Shown here in pieces: positions 53,254 through 62,993 of a stretch of 64,000 bases of DNA. How positions within the stretch are numbered: the first letter of the stretch is position 1; the number at the start of each line of letters is the position of its first letter. The translations under genes and the position numbers were made by a program. The notes under the pieces are model-generated. The model searched no databases and was not told the DNA's origin. It saw only the letters and a list, made by a program, of their open reading frames with translations. Origin of the DNA: Thalassospira profundimaris (GTDB lineage Bacteria > Pseudomonadota > Alphaproteobacteria > Rhodospirillales > Thalassospiraceae); contig NZ_JPWH01000011.1 of NCBI RefSeq assembly GCF_003326755.1, positions 62,001-126,000 on the forward strand, in the 5' to 3' direction.

Positions 53254-56200
53254 ATGAAAATAGCCGGGTTTATGGGAGCCATAATTTCACTTGATGTGGC
53301 CGCAAATGTTGCCGCCCTGATTGCCTGTGACAAAGTACCGGCAGCTGTTATTGCGCCAGACCGCCATGAAATGCAGGCAAATGCAGCATGGAGGGAAAGG
53401 TTTGACGGCTGTATTGAGGAAAGTGGCGTTTGGCACGATACCGGTAACACTGCGCATGTTGCCGCGATCATTGACAGGGCGTTGGCGTGCAAGGATCGAC
53501 TGGAGCCACAGGGTGATATCTTTGTGTTGCCGATTGAGGATCCGCAACGCGCGTATTTTATTGGCTGGTGGTTGCCCGCAGAGGGCGGAAACCTGATCCG
53601 TGTCATGGTGCTGGGGCAGCAGGACCGGCTGGTTTCATCGGGGCTGATGATTTCGCCCCTGCCGGTTTTGCTGTTAACCCCGGATGGGGAATTTTACCAC
53701 GGCAATGCGGCTGCCGAACTGGTTGCCCTGGAAGTGGGCCTGCCCAATGTGGCCGCCCTGGCAAAGCCCAAGGACCAGCGCCCCCTGACCGGGCAGTCCG
53801 AGCCCGGTGAATATTTGCGTTCCGTGCATTATGGACAGCGGATTTTTCAATGGCGGCGGACGGAACTGCTGGATAATAGCGGGATTGCGCTGTTTGGCCG
53901 CGACTGTACCCGGGAAGAAAGCTATCGCCGGGCACTGGAACATTCCGTGCAGGGAATTGTCGATCTGTCGCCGGACGGACGGTTGACATCGGTCAGCGAG
54001 GCCGTCGCCCCCCTGTTTGGTTATGACAGTACGATCGAGGTCAAGCGCGCCTATCTTGTTAATCCCGAACGGTTTTATGCCCGTGAAGATGACATGGCCG
54101 ACCTGTTGCGGCAACTGGCACGCGGGAGGCCGTTTACCGGTCGCGAAGTTGAAATGCGCCGTCAGGATGGCAGCCAGATCTGGATCCGGATGAACGCCAC
54201 CGTCATTTATGGTGAAGGTGGCATTCTGCTGGGCTATAGCGTTACGTTGATAGACGTGACAAAAAGCCGCCAGGCCGAACATGACCTGCGTCGCCGTCAG
54301 GAACGGTATCGGGCGCTGGTGCAAACGGCGGGCAGCGTGATCATGTTTCTGGATACTGAAGGCCGCATTCTGGAATATAACCGCGAAAGCGAATGGACAT
54401 TTGGCTATTCGTGGATGGAGGCGGCAGGCCGCAACTTTTTTGATTTGCTGGTGGTGGAACGGGAAAGGCAGGCCGTTGCCCTGCGGATCAAACGCATGAT
54501 TGCGGGCGAAATCATCAAGGATGAAGTGATTTCGATTTGTCGCAAGGATGGTGAGATCCGGCTGTTGCAGTGGAATGCGCGCGCCCATTTTGCCGAAAAC
54601 GGCAATGTCGCCGGCGTGATTTGCATCGGCCAGGATGTGACCGAGAAAAACGCGGTCGAACGCGCCTTGCGGCTGGCGGAAGAAAAATATCGCGGCATTT
54701 TTGAAAATTCGGCCGAGGGACTTTATCAGGCAAAGCCCCTGGGGCAGCTTTTGTCGGCCAATCCGGCCTTTGTGGCCATTTTGGGTTATCGCAATGAAGA
54801 AGACCTGGTTGCGGATGAAAAAATGATCCGTGACGGGTTTTATTTGCAGGCAGGCATGCGGTTGCGTTTTACCGGGCGGTTGCTGCGCGACGGGGCGGTT
54901 CAGGGGTTCGAGGCCGAACTGCGCCGCAAGGATGGCCGGATTATCTGGATCGAGGAAAATGCCCGGCTGGTGCGTGACGAGCACGGGGTGCCGGTTTTGA
55001 TCGAGGGATCGATTACCGATATTACCGAGCGTAAAAGATCCGAAGCACGCATTCAGTTCCTGGCCCATCATGACGGGTTGACGGGGCTTCCCAACCGGAC
55101 CCTGTTTCAGGAACGGATGAGCGATGCGGTCGCACGGTGCAAACGGGAAAATTGTGATTTTGCCCTGATGCTGTTTGATCTGGACAATTTCAAGGACATT
55201 AACGATACGCTGGGCCATCCGATTGGCGATTTGCTGTTGCAGGGTGTTGGCGAAAGGATGCGCGTGTGTTTGCGCAGCGACGATGTTGTCGCCCGCCTGG
55301 GCGGCGATGAATTTGCCGTTTTGATGTATGACCCGGGTTCGTCCTGTGACATTGCCAACGTTGCGCAGCAGTTGATCGAGCGGATTGGCGAACGGTTTGT
55401 GCTGGAAGGCAATGAGGTTACGGTTTCGACCTCGGTCGGGATTTGCCTGTATCCCCGTGACGGCAAGGACGAGAAAGACCTTTTGCGCAATGCGGATCTT
55501 GCACTTTACTGTTCCAAGGCGGAGGGGCGGAACCGCTATCAGTTTTTCAGGGAACGCATGCAGCTTGATGTGCAGGAACGCAAGGCGCTGGAACGTGACC
55601 TGTCCTGTGCGATTGCCAATGGCGAATTCGAGGTGTTTTATCAACCGATTGTCGATGCGGCGGACCATCGGATTGTGGGCATGGAAGCCCTGGTGCGCTG
55701 GTTCCATCCCACCCGGGGGATGGTGAGCCCGGTTGAGTTTATTTCGGTGGCCGAACGCATGGGCATCATTGCCGAGGTCGGTAAATGGGTTTTGAATACC
55801 GCCTGTTTGCAAACCCGCAAATGGCGGGAGGCAGGGTTGGGCACGCTTTTGATTTCGGTAAATCTTTCGCCCATAGAACTGGCCCGACACGAAGATTTGC
55901 TCGAAAGTGTGGGGCATGTTCTGGAAAAAACCGGGCTTGATCCGCGCCAGTTGCAGCTTGAGGTGACGGAAGGGGCGATGATGGATAACCCGCGCGAGGC
56001 GGCGATTACGCTGGGCATGTTGCGCAATCAGGGTATTCGCATTGCCATTGATGATTTTGGTACCGGTTATTCGTCGCTGGCCTATTTGAAACGGTTTCCC
56101 GTCGATAAACTGAAAATTGACCGCTCCTTTGTGATTGATCTGGACCAGGAAGACGGCAATTCGGCGATTGTGCGGGCCGTGGTGTTTATGGCGCGGTCCT

Positions 56201-56379
56201 TTGGCATGACAATCAATGCCGAGGGGATTGAAACCAAAAAGCAACTGGAGCGGATTTGTGCCGAGGGGGTGGATGAATTGCAGGGATTTTATTTCAGCAA
56301 ACCGCTGCCCGCAGCAGAGATGGAAAAACTGCTAGAAGCACAGCGCAAGCGTGCCAGCACACCGGGCCTGGTCCATTAG
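53254..56379 (+). CDS. PAS-PAS-PAS-GGDEF-EAL c-di-GMP signalling protein
   Basis: The 1041-residue soluble protein has a unique N-terminal 170 residues, a short PAS-like region, three PAS/PAC units (roughly 230-340, 345-465, 475-600; each ends in I-x-D-V/I-T-x-x-K), a diguanylate cyclase domain with GGDEF at 683-687 and a phosphodiesterase domain with EAL at 811-813. The EAL domain keeps the DDFGTGYSS, KIDRSF and EGIE motifs, and the GGDEF motif is intact, so both activities are possible. It would tune c-di-GMP in response to small ligands or redox. It converges on the response regulator gene with a four-base overlap. Confidence 0.93.
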   Translation: MKIAGFMGAIISLDVAANVAALIACDKVPAAVIAPDRHEMQANAAWRERFDGCIEESGVWHDTGNTAHVAAIIDRALACKDRLEPQGDIFVLPIEDPQRAYFIGWWLPAEGGNLIRVMVLGQQDRLVSSGLMISPLPVLLLTPDGEFYHGNAAAELVALEVGLPNVAALAKPKDQRPLTGQSEPGEYLRSVHYGQRIFQWRRTELLDNSGIALFGRDCTREESYRRALEHSVQGIVDLSPDGRLTSVSEAVAPLFGYDSTIEVKRAYLVNPERFYAREDDMADLLRQLARGRPFTGREVEMRRQDGSQIWIRMNATVIYGEGGILLGYSVTLIDVTKSRQAEHDLRRRQERYRALVQTAGSVIMFLDTEGRILEYNRESEWTFGYSWMEAAGRNFFDLLVVERERQAVALRIKRMIAGEIIKDEVISICRKDGEIRLLQWNARAHFAENGNVAGVICIGQDVTEKNAVERALRLAEEKYRGIFENSAEGLYQAKPLGQLLSANPAFVAILGYRNEEDLVADEKMIRDGFYLQAGMRLRFTGRLLRDGAVQGFEAELRRKDGRIIWIEENARLVRDEHGVPVLIEGSITDITERKRSEARIQFLAHHDGLTGLPNRTLFQERMSDAVARCKRENCDFALMLFDLDNFKDINDTLGHPIGDLLLQGVGERMRVCLRSDDVVARLGGDEFAVLMYDPGSSCDIANVAQQLIERIGERFVLEGNEVTVSTSVGICLYPRDGKDEKDLLRNADLALYCSKAEGRNRYQFFRERMQLDVQERKALERDLSCAIANGEFEVFYQPIVDAADHRIVGMEALVRWFHPTRGMVSPVEFISVAERMGIIAEVGKWVLNTACLQTRKWREAGLGTLLISVNLSPIELARHEDLLESVGHVLEKTGLDPRQLQLEVTEGAMMDNPREAAITLGMLRNQGIRIAIDDFGTGYSSLAYLKRFPVDKLKIDRSFVIDLDQEDGNSAIVRAVVFMARSFGMTINAEGIETKKQLERICAEGVDELQGFYFSKPLPAAEMEKLLEAQRKRASTPGLVH

Positions 56380-57125
56380 GGATTTGGCGGCAGCGCGTTT
56401 TTGGCGCTGCGTCGGCTCAACCAGGCCTGAAGCTCTTTTTCGGCGGAAGAAAGTCCCTCGCGATTGATGATTTTGCGCGCGATGGCGTTGGAAACAGCGC
56501 GGGCGCGTTTATTGAGCACAATCCCCATTTCATTTTGATCCAGCGCCCCGACATCAAGCTTGTCATACAGCGACAAAAGACGGTTTTGCACGGTGCGGAG
56601 CGATAATTTGCGCCGGGTGGCAATGGCCTTGTCGGGCAGGCCCAAGGCAATATCAAGCAGGATGGTATATTCAAATTCGGTCAGCGCACTGCGCGATCGC
56701 ATTTGCCGGTTCTGGATTTGATGGACCTCGCGGTCCACGACAATCTGGGCTTCGATCAAGACGGCGCGCAGGGCCAGGCGCAGCCTTTCCTCGGTTGCGG
56801 TTTTAAGGACATAGCCATAGGTGGCCTCGCCCGGTACAATATTGGCAATGCCCCGCAAATAGGCCTCGTCGGAATAGTTTGACCAGAACAGAATGCGGGT
56901 TTCCGGGCAGCGCGCCCAGATAAGGCGTGCTGCTTCGATGCCGTTTTGCTCTTTCATGCGCAAATCCATCACAATCGCCGTGATTTTATGCGCACGTGCC
57001 AGTTCCTCGCCTTCTCGCCCGTCGCGGGCCAGCAGGATTTCGTTACATTCCGGCAGGGCATTTTCGACAATTTCGTGCAGGAAATCGGCGTGCATTTTAT
57101 CGTCTTCAACCAGCAGTATTTTCAT
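56376..57125 (-). CDS. NarL/LuxR-type response regulator
   Basis: The 249-residue protein has an N-terminal receiver with acidic pocket VEDD (6-9) and phospho-acceptor Asp54 in IVMDLRM, and a C-terminal LuxR-type helix-turn-helix (LTEFEYTILLDIALGLPDKAIATRRKLSLRTVQNRLLSLYDKL is degenerate in its first part but keeps the TVxNR helix). It begins at ATG 57125 inside the kinase gene (20-base overlap), so the two are coupled. The frame continues upstream to 57575, but that part lies in the kinase gene and lacks receiver features. It probably activates the divergent sugar operon or another target. Confidence 0.9.
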   Translation of the reverse strand: MKILLVEDDKMHADFLHEIVENALPECNEILLARDGREGEELARAHKITAIVMDLRMKEQNGIEAARLIWARCPETRILFWSNYSDEAYLRGIANIVPGEATYGYVLKTATEERLRLALRAVLIEAQIVVDREVHQIQNRQMRSRSALTEFEYTILLDIALGLPDKAIATRRKLSLRTVQNRLLSLYDKLDVGALDQNEMGIVLNKRARAVSNAIARKIINREGLSSAEKELQAWLSRRSAKNALPPNP

Positions 57126-58320
57126 CGCCTGACCTTGTGGTGTTCTGGCCCGCGCCGGGCAGCCTGAGGGTGATTTGCGTGCCGTTTTCGGTGCGGATGT
57201 GATAGTCCGCGCCGATGAGCCGGGCGCGGGTTTTGATGTGCGCCAGGCCGCCGCCGGGCTTGCGGCGGGCGGTATTGGCGGTATTGAATGTGCCATCATC
57301 CGCAATGGTGATTTCCAGGCAATGGCTGGCATCGGCGCGCACGCAAACGGCAATATGGTGTGCGCCCGAATGCAGGACGGCATTGTTGATCGCCTCCTGG
57401 CAGATGCGGAAAATGGCAATGCGGATGGTTTCGGGCAGGGCATCGACCGCGCCACTGGTATGGTCATCGACACTGAATCGCAGGGGGCTTTCCGGGCTGA
57501 TGGCGCGTTCAAGATGGGTGGCAATTGCGTGATGAAACCCGAACAGTTCAAGGATGGAGGGGATGGAGGTATCAATAATCCCGCGCAAATCCTGGATCAT
57601 GTTCTGGATTTGCTGTTGTAAATGATGATGCTGGTCAATGGTCAGGCCCGGATGAATGTCGCGGGCAATGCGCGTCAGGTCGGCCAGGGTCTGATCGTGC
57701 AGATCCATGCCAATGCGCTGGCGTTCGGCCTCGAGCGCATCGGTCAGGCTAAGTGCGCCCAGGCGCAAACCTTCCTCGCGGGCCAGAATTTCGGCGCGAA
57801 AGATGGCTTCCTTGTTGGCCTTTTCACTGGCGCGCAAGGCGTAAAAATAGGGGGCCAGAATATCGGCAAGAATGCGCATCTGTTCGACATGGCTGTGGTC
57901 ATAGAAATTTTCTTTTGTCGATGAACAGTTGAGCGAGCCAATGACTTCGCCCAGAACCTTCATCGCCACATTCACCCGGCTGCGAAATTCGTGATGCAGG
58001 ATGGGGGCACTGACGGCATCGGGAAAAATATAGCGCGGATCCTTCAGCGCATTGCCGGTCAGAAGATGGTCGGTTTTGCCATAAAGAATATCGCGCACCG
58101 GCGAGAGCCTGACGGCAGAACGCGAGGTGCTCCAGCTTGTTTGCAGACCGATTTCATAGGAAGTGTTCCAGGTTTTGCCCTCGTCGATCAGGCAGACATC
58201 CAGATGATCGAATTCGATGATCTTTTCGATTTCCGATTTGACCGACTGCAAGGCGGAATTAATATCGAGATTGCCAGCCAGCAAATTGGAAATGCGCAGA
58301 TAGTGGGCAAGCTCCGACAT
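57106..58320 (-). CDS. GAF-domain sensor histidine kinase (HisKA_3/NarX type)
   Basis: The 404-residue cytoplasmic kinase has an N-terminal GAF domain (about 10-165), a HisKA_3 domain with phospho-acceptor His208 in RIGMDLHDQTLADL, and a HATPase_c domain (ICQEAINNAVLHSGA; IADDGTF; GGGLAHIKTRA). It has no membrane helices, so the signal is intracellular. Its partner is the overlapping NarL-type regulator. The promoter side faces the sugar ABC operon across a 241-base gap, which suggests that the pair may sense that sugar or its product. Confidence 0.9.
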   Translation of the reverse strand: MSELAHYLRISNLLAGNLDINSALQSVKSEIEKIIEFDHLDVCLIDEGKTWNTSYEIGLQTSWSTSRSAVRLSPVRDILYGKTDHLLTGNALKDPRYIFPDAVSAPILHHEFRSRVNVAMKVLGEVIGSLNCSSTKENFYDHSHVEQMRILADILAPYFYALRASEKANKEAIFRAEILAREEGLRLGALSLTDALEAERQRIGMDLHDQTLADLTRIARDIHPGLTIDQHHHLQQQIQNMIQDLRGIIDTSIPSILELFGFHHAIATHLERAISPESPLRFSVDDHTSGAVDALPETIRIAIFRICQEAINNAVLHSGAHHIAVCVRADASHCLEITIADDGTFNTANTARRKPGGGLAHIKTRARLIGADYHIRTENGTQITLRLPGAGQNTTRSGDENTAG

Positions 58321-58561
58321 GTTGTGTTTCCTCCTGCGCCGATCATAGGCGGGCGGGAAGAAATTGTCTTGCGGGTTTACGCAAGGGTGTTGCGGGAACC
58401 CGCAAAGCGGGTGCGGTGTGCGCTCTTTACGATTTTGTTGCCATAACGGTAAATCATCATCCTGAAAATAAAAACAAGATACTGCCGTGCCCGAACAGGT
58501 GCGGACAAGGTGATATAACCGGTATTGACCAAGACGTGCGCTGTCACGTCAGGGAGGAAAA

Positions 58562-59575
58562 ATGAAATTCAAGATGATGCTTCTGGGCATGATTGCCGGA
58601 ACGACAATTTTGGCATCTGGCCATGCAATGGCCGATACAGCCGATAAACGGATTGCCTTTTCAAACAACTATGCCGGTAATTCCTGGCGCCAGGCCATGC
58701 TGCAAAGCTGGGACAAGGTCACGGGTGAAGCGGTAAAAACCGGCGTTGTGGCCGCAGCGGATGCCTTTACCACATCGGAAAACCAGGCAACGGAACAGGC
58801 GGCGCAAATTCAGAACATGATTTTGCAGGGCTATGACGCGATTGTGGTGGATGCCGCATCGCCAACCGCGATTAACGGTGCTGTGCGTGAAGCCTGTGAT
58901 GCCGGGATTACCGTGGTGTCCTTTGACGGGATTGTCACCGAACCCTGCGCTTGGCGCATTGCGGTGGATTTCCGCCAGATGGGCCGTGAACAGATCAAAT
59001 ATCTGGAAAAACGTTATCCCGATGGCGGCAACCTTTTGGAAATTCGCGGTTTGGCCGGGGTTTTCGTCGACGATGAAATCAGCGCGGGCATCCATGAAGC
59101 GGTTAAGGATACCAAATTTAAAATTGTCGGTTCCGTGCATGGCGACTGGGCCCAGGATGTGGCGCAAAAGGCGGTTGCCGGTATTTTGCCAAGCCTGCCC
59201 GACATTACCGCCGTTGTGACCCAGGGTGGCGATGGTTATGGCGCGGCGCGGGCCTTTGCTGCCGCCAACCGGCCGATGCCAACCATTATTATGGGCAACC
59301 GCCAGGACGAACTGAAATGGTGGTCCGAACAGCATGCCAAAAACGGCTATGAAACCACCTCGCTGTCGATTGCACCGGGGGTAAGCACCCTGGCATTCTG
59401 GGTCGCCCAGCAGGTGCTGGATGGCAAGGAAGTGCCCAAGGACCTGACCGTGCCGTTCCTGCGGGTGGATCAGGATAACCTTGAAGAGATGCTGGCAAAG
59501 ACCCCGGAAGGGTCGGTTGCCAATGTTGAATATTCCCTTGAAGACGCACAGAACCTGATCAAGTCAGCGAAGTAA
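58562..59575 (+). CDS. Ribose-type sugar ABC transporter, periplasmic binding protein
   Basis: The 337-residue protein has a Sec signal peptide (ending about SGHAMA-D) and the type I periplasmic-binding fold of the RbsB/XylF group: RIAFSNNYAGNSWRQAML, then AIVVDAASPTAINGAVREACDAGITVVSFDG and TAVVTQGGDGYGAARAF. The GGAGGAAAA site before ATG is strong. It delivers a pentose, hexose or sugar acid to the permeases encoded downstream. The order binding protein, ATPase, permease, permease, lactonase points to a sugar whose lactone is later opened. Confidence 0.92.
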   Translation: MKFKMMLLGMIAGTTILASGHAMADTADKRIAFSNNYAGNSWRQAMLQSWDKVTGEAVKTGVVAAADAFTTSENQATEQAAQIQNMILQGYDAIVVDAASPTAINGAVREACDAGITVVSFDGIVTEPCAWRIAVDFRQMGREQIKYLEKRYPDGGNLLEIRGLAGVFVDDEISAGIHEAVKDTKFKIVGSVHGDWAQDVAQKAVAGILPSLPDITAVVTQGGDGYGAARAFAAANRPMPTIIMGNRQDELKWWSEQHAKNGYETTSLSIAPGVSTLAFWVAQQVLDGKEVPKDLTVPFLRVDQDNLEEMLAKTPEGSVANVEYSLEDAQNLIKSAK

Positions 59576-59587
59576 GGTGACAGGATT

Positions 59588-61075
59588 ATGGCGGTAAACC
59601 GCAAGGAGAAGGGCGGGATCGGCACCGGGGAGGTGCCGATCATTTCCCTGGCCGGTATTGGTGTGTCTTTTGGGCCGGTTCGGGCGTTAAGCGATGTGGC
59701 CCTGGATATTCTGCCGGGCGAATGTGTGGGGGTGGTCGGCCATAACGGGGCGGGCAAGTCCACGCTGGTGAATGTGATTAATGGTCGTTTGTCGCCAACA
59801 GCGGGCGATGCCCGTTATGACGGGGCGGAAAGCAGGGCCGATTTTCGCAACGGGCAGCGGGCACGCCAGGCGGGCATTCGCAGTGTGTTTCAGGAACTGT
59901 CACTATGTCCGAATTTGACCGTGCTGGAAAATATGCGCATTCCCTATCGCAATATGCCGTGGCGCAATTGGCGCGGGAATGCGGCCAGTGCGGTGCGGAT
60001 GGCCCTGGATGCGGTTTTTCCCGGTCACGGTATTGATCCCTATTGTGTGGTCGGCGACCTGTCGATTGCCGAACGGCAGATGGTGGAAATTGCCATTGCC
60101 TTTTCAAGGCGTGACATTGATGCACGACTGGTGATTTTGGATGAACCGACATCATCGCTGGATGGCGCGATTGCCGACCAGTTGCTGGCTTATATCAAAA
60201 AGTTCTGTGCTGATGGCGGATCGGTGATTTTCATTTCCCATATGCTGGGCGAGATTTTTGACGTTGCCACCCGCATGGTGGTGATGAAAGACGGGCGCAT
60301 TATTGCCAATGATGATGCGAAAAACTTTACCCGTGACAGCCTGGTGGATGCGATGGGCCATGTGGTGCCCGATGGGGCCGAAAATGGCGAAGGGCGCAAA
60401 CAGCGCGAACTGGGCGAAGACGTTTTGCGCATGAAAAATGGCCTGTCGGCGCGCAAGGGCGAAATTGTCGGTTTGGCGGGCCTTGCCGGGCACGGCCAGG
60501 CCGAGGCGCTGGCACAGTGTTATCTGGAACGGTCATCGGACTGGCGGGCAAACCGGGCGCCTGCGGTGGTGTTTGTCGCCGGGGACCGGGCGCGCGATGG
60601 CGTGATGCCGTTATGGTCGATCCTGCGCAATTTGAGTTTGCAAACCCTGGTAGAATTCAGCCGGTCCTTTTTGGTGGACCGTGCAGCCGAGAAAAAGCTG
60701 GCGCAGGATTGGCACCGGAAAATCAAAATCAAGACCGATGACCTTGATAGCTCGATTTTGTCGCTGTCGGGCGGTAATCAGCAAAAGGTGCTGTTTTCCC
60801 GTGCGCTGGCATCCTCTGCCCCGATTGTGGTGATGGACGACCCGATGCGCGGTGTGGATGTGGGCACGAAAAAGGAAGTGTACCGCATGGTGCGCGAGGA
60901 GGCCGAAAAGGGCCGGACTTTCCTGTGGTATTCGACGGAAACCGACGAAATTTTGGAATGTGACCGGGTTTTTGTGTTTCGTGACGGTGAAATTGCCGCC
61001 GAACTGACCGGGGATGCCATTACCGAAGAAAACATGCTGCGTGCATCGTTCGAGATGGAGGAGGCCGCATCATGA
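59588..61075 (+). CDS. Sugar ABC transporter, duplicated ATP-binding protein (RbsA/MglA-like)
   Basis: The 495-residue protein has two ATPase halves. The first has Walker A GHNGAGKST, signature LSIAERQM and Walker B LVILDEPTSSLD. The second, as in RbsA, lacks a normal Walker A (GLAGLAGHGQ) but keeps the signature LSGGNQQKV. Its Walker B reads VVMDDPMRGVD, with Asp in place of the usual catalytic Glu, so the second site is probably non-hydrolytic. It energises the two downstream permeases. It begins 12 bases after the binding-protein stop and overlaps the first permease (ATGA). Confidence 0.92.
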   Translation: MAVNRKEKGGIGTGEVPIISLAGIGVSFGPVRALSDVALDILPGECVGVVGHNGAGKSTLVNVINGRLSPTAGDARYDGAESRADFRNGQRARQAGIRSVFQELSLCPNLTVLENMRIPYRNMPWRNWRGNAASAVRMALDAVFPGHGIDPYCVVGDLSIAERQMVEIAIAFSRRDIDARLVILDEPTSSLDGAIADQLLAYIKKFCADGGSVIFISHMLGEIFDVATRMVVMKDGRIIANDDAKNFTRDSLVDAMGHVVPDGAENGEGRKQRELGEDVLRMKNGLSARKGEIVGLAGLAGHGQAEALAQCYLERSSDWRANRAPAVVFVAGDRARDGVMPLWSILRNLSLQTLVEFSRSFLVDRAAEKKLAQDWHRKIKIKTDDLDSSILSLSGGNQQKVLFSRALASSAPIVVMDDPMRGVDVGTKKEVYRMVREEAEKGRTFLWYSTETDEILECDRVFVFRDGEIAAELTGDAITEENMLRASFEMEEAAS

Positions 61076-61998
61076 ACCGTGATCATTTGCGTATTTTGCT
61101 GCCGGTTTTGTCGCTGGGTTTGTTGCTGGCAGCGGTGTTTTACCTGCAACCCCGCGCCATGAGCTATTTCGGGCTTAACCTGCTGTTTAACCTGGCGGTG
61201 CCGGTGGCGCTGGCAACCATCGCCCAGATGATGATTTTGATGGTCAATGACATTGATTTGTCGATTGGCACCTTCGTTAGTTTTTGTGCCTGTGTGACCG
61301 CCACCTTTGTGCAAAGTGATCCGGTAACGGGCTATGCCATGCTGCTGGGGGCAATTGCGGTTTATGCGGCGATGGGGGCGATTATCCATGCCCGTGGGCT
61401 GCCTGCCATTGTCGTCACATTGGGCATGTCGTTTTTCTGGTCGGGTATGGCGATTTTGATTTTGCCGTCGCCCGGCGGGTCGGCCCCGGCATGGTTGAAT
61501 GCGATGATGAAGGCCAAGCCGCCCCTGGTGCCGGTGGCGATTATTGCGCCCATCGTGATTGGGCTGATCATGCATTATTTCATCAAACGGTCCTCGCTGG
61601 GGGTGTTGTTGCGCGGTGTTGGCGGTAACAGCCAGGCCATTGACCGGGCAGGATGGTCCGTTTTGGGCCTGAAGGCGACGGCCTATGGCATTGCCGGGCT
61701 GTTCGGGGTTTTGTCGGGCATGGCGCTGGTGGGGTTAACCACCTCGGCCGATGCCAATATTGCCCTGCGTTACACCCTGTTATCGATTGCCGGGGTGATT
61801 TTGGGCGGTGGTGAATTTACCGGCGGGCGGGTATCGCCCATCGGGGCGGTGATCGGGGCGATGACCCTGACGCTGGCGGCCAGTTTCCTGTCCTTTTTGC
61901 ATTTGTCATCGGACTGGCAGATTGGCGCACAGGGGGCGATCCTGATTTTGGTTCTGGCGGTGCGCCTTGTCTTTACCCGTCGGGAGGCCTTGGCATGA
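61072..61998 (+). CDS. Sugar ABC transporter permease (RbsC-like), first
   Basis: The 308-residue protein has about nine helices with the RbsC-family motif NDIDLSIGTFVSFCACV and the conserved cytoplasmic loop GVGGNSQAIDRAG that docks on the ATPase (EAA-like). It overlaps both neighbours by ATGA, so the genes are translationally coupled. It likely forms a heterodimer with the second permease. Confidence 0.92.
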   Translation: MNRDHLRILLPVLSLGLLLAAVFYLQPRAMSYFGLNLLFNLAVPVALATIAQMMILMVNDIDLSIGTFVSFCACVTATFVQSDPVTGYAMLLGAIAVYAAMGAIIHARGLPAIVVTLGMSFFWSGMAILILPSPGGSAPAWLNAMMKAKPPLVPVAIIAPIVIGLIMHYFIKRSSLGVLLRGVGGNSQAIDRAGWSVLGLKATAYGIAGLFGVLSGMALVGLTTSADANIALRYTLLSIAGVILGGGEFTGGRVSPIGAVIGAMTLTLAASFLSFLHLSSDWQIGAQGAILILVLAVRLVFTRREALA

Positions 61999-62993
61999 GT
62001 GTTGAAAATAATGTGCAAAATACTGCCCCGCGCGGTGTGACGGCGCTTTTGGGCCTGGTATCGCGCAAGGCGTGGATATGGGCCTGGCTGGCCGCCGGGG
62101 CGACATTTATTGCCGCGATGATGGCCGGGTCCGGCGGCGGGGCCGAGGCCGGGTCGCTGTTATATGCGGCCTTTACCTTTGCCGCCTTTACCGTGATTGT
62201 CGGCATTGGTCAGATGTTTGTTGTGACATTGGGGCCGGGCAATGTGGACCTTTCGATACCCGCGACCATGACACTGGCCGGCACGGTGGCCCTGAAATTT
62301 ATGGCAAGCGACGGATCACTGGTGGTGCCGGGGTTGTTGATTGCCATTGGTGTGGGCCTAGGCTGCGGGTTGTTTAATTTCGGCCTGATTTTGCTGATGC
62401 GTATTCCGCCGATCATTGCCACTTTGGCGTCGTCCTTTTTGTTTCAGTCGGTGGCGATCTGGTCCAACCGGGGCTTGCGCATTAAACCGCCCGAAGGCCT
62501 GGCTGATTTTGCCACTGGCGGGACGCTGGGTATTCCCAATGTGGCGCTGGTCGCACTGGGTGTATCGGTGCTGGCATGGGTTGTTCTGGAACGTGCAATT
62601 ATGGGCCGCTGGATTTTGGCAAGCGGGCAGAACAAACGGGCCGCCCGCCTGGGCGGTGTGCCGGTGACGGCGGTGCATTTTGGCGTTTATGTTGGCTGTG
62701 CGGTGCTGGCCGGGTTTACCGGATTTTTGCTGGCGAGTTTTTCGGGCGGGGCAAACCTGAATATGGGTACCGAATATATGCTGATGTCGATTGCGGTGGT
62801 TGTGATTGGCGGGTCCTCTATTGCCGGGGGCAATTCAAATGTGCCTGGCATCTGGGCGGCAGCTTTGTTCATGTTTTTGCTGGTATCGATGTTGAATTCC
62901 TATGGCTTGGGTGCTGGTGTGCGCCTGATTTTGACCGGGCTGATCATTGTGTCGGTGGTGGTGCTGGCCAGTAAAAAAGGAGGCAGGGTATGA
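61995..62993 (+). CDS. Sugar ABC transporter permease (RbsC-like), second
   Basis: The 332-residue protein has the same RbsC fold: TLGPGNVDLSIPATMTLAGTVA corresponds to the NDIDLS motif, and ASGQNKRAARLGGVPVTAVHFGVY to the ATPase-docking loop. The pair of different permeases is seen in some pentose and sugar-alcohol importers. It ends with an ATGA overlap onto the lactonase gene. Confidence 0.92.
   Translation: MSVENNVQNTAPRGVTALLGLVSRKAWIWAWLAAGATFIAAMMAGSGGGAEAGSLLYAAFTFAAFTVIVGIGQMFVVTLGPGNVDLSIPATMTLAGTVALKFMASDGSLVVPGLLIAIGVGLGCGLFNFGLILLMRIPPIIATLASSFLFQSVAIWSNRGLRIKPPEGLADFATGGTLGIPNVALVALGVSVLAWVVLERAIMGRWILASGQNKRAARLGGVPVTAVHFGVYVGCAVLAGFTGFLLASFSGGANLNMGTEYMLMSIAVVVIGGSSIAGGNSNVPGIWAAALFMFLLVSMLNSYGLGAGVRLILTGLIIVSVVVLASKKGGRV

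Noticed and set aside
52878-53606. A 242-codon minus-strand frame in the gap before the GGDEF-EAL gene
   Set aside because: It runs into the coding gene, is Ser/Cys/Arg-rich and has no family character.
53674-56244. An 856-codon open frame on the minus strand opposite the GGDEF-EAL gene
   Set aside because: It is a third-position shadow of a well-supported gene; its protein has no family features.
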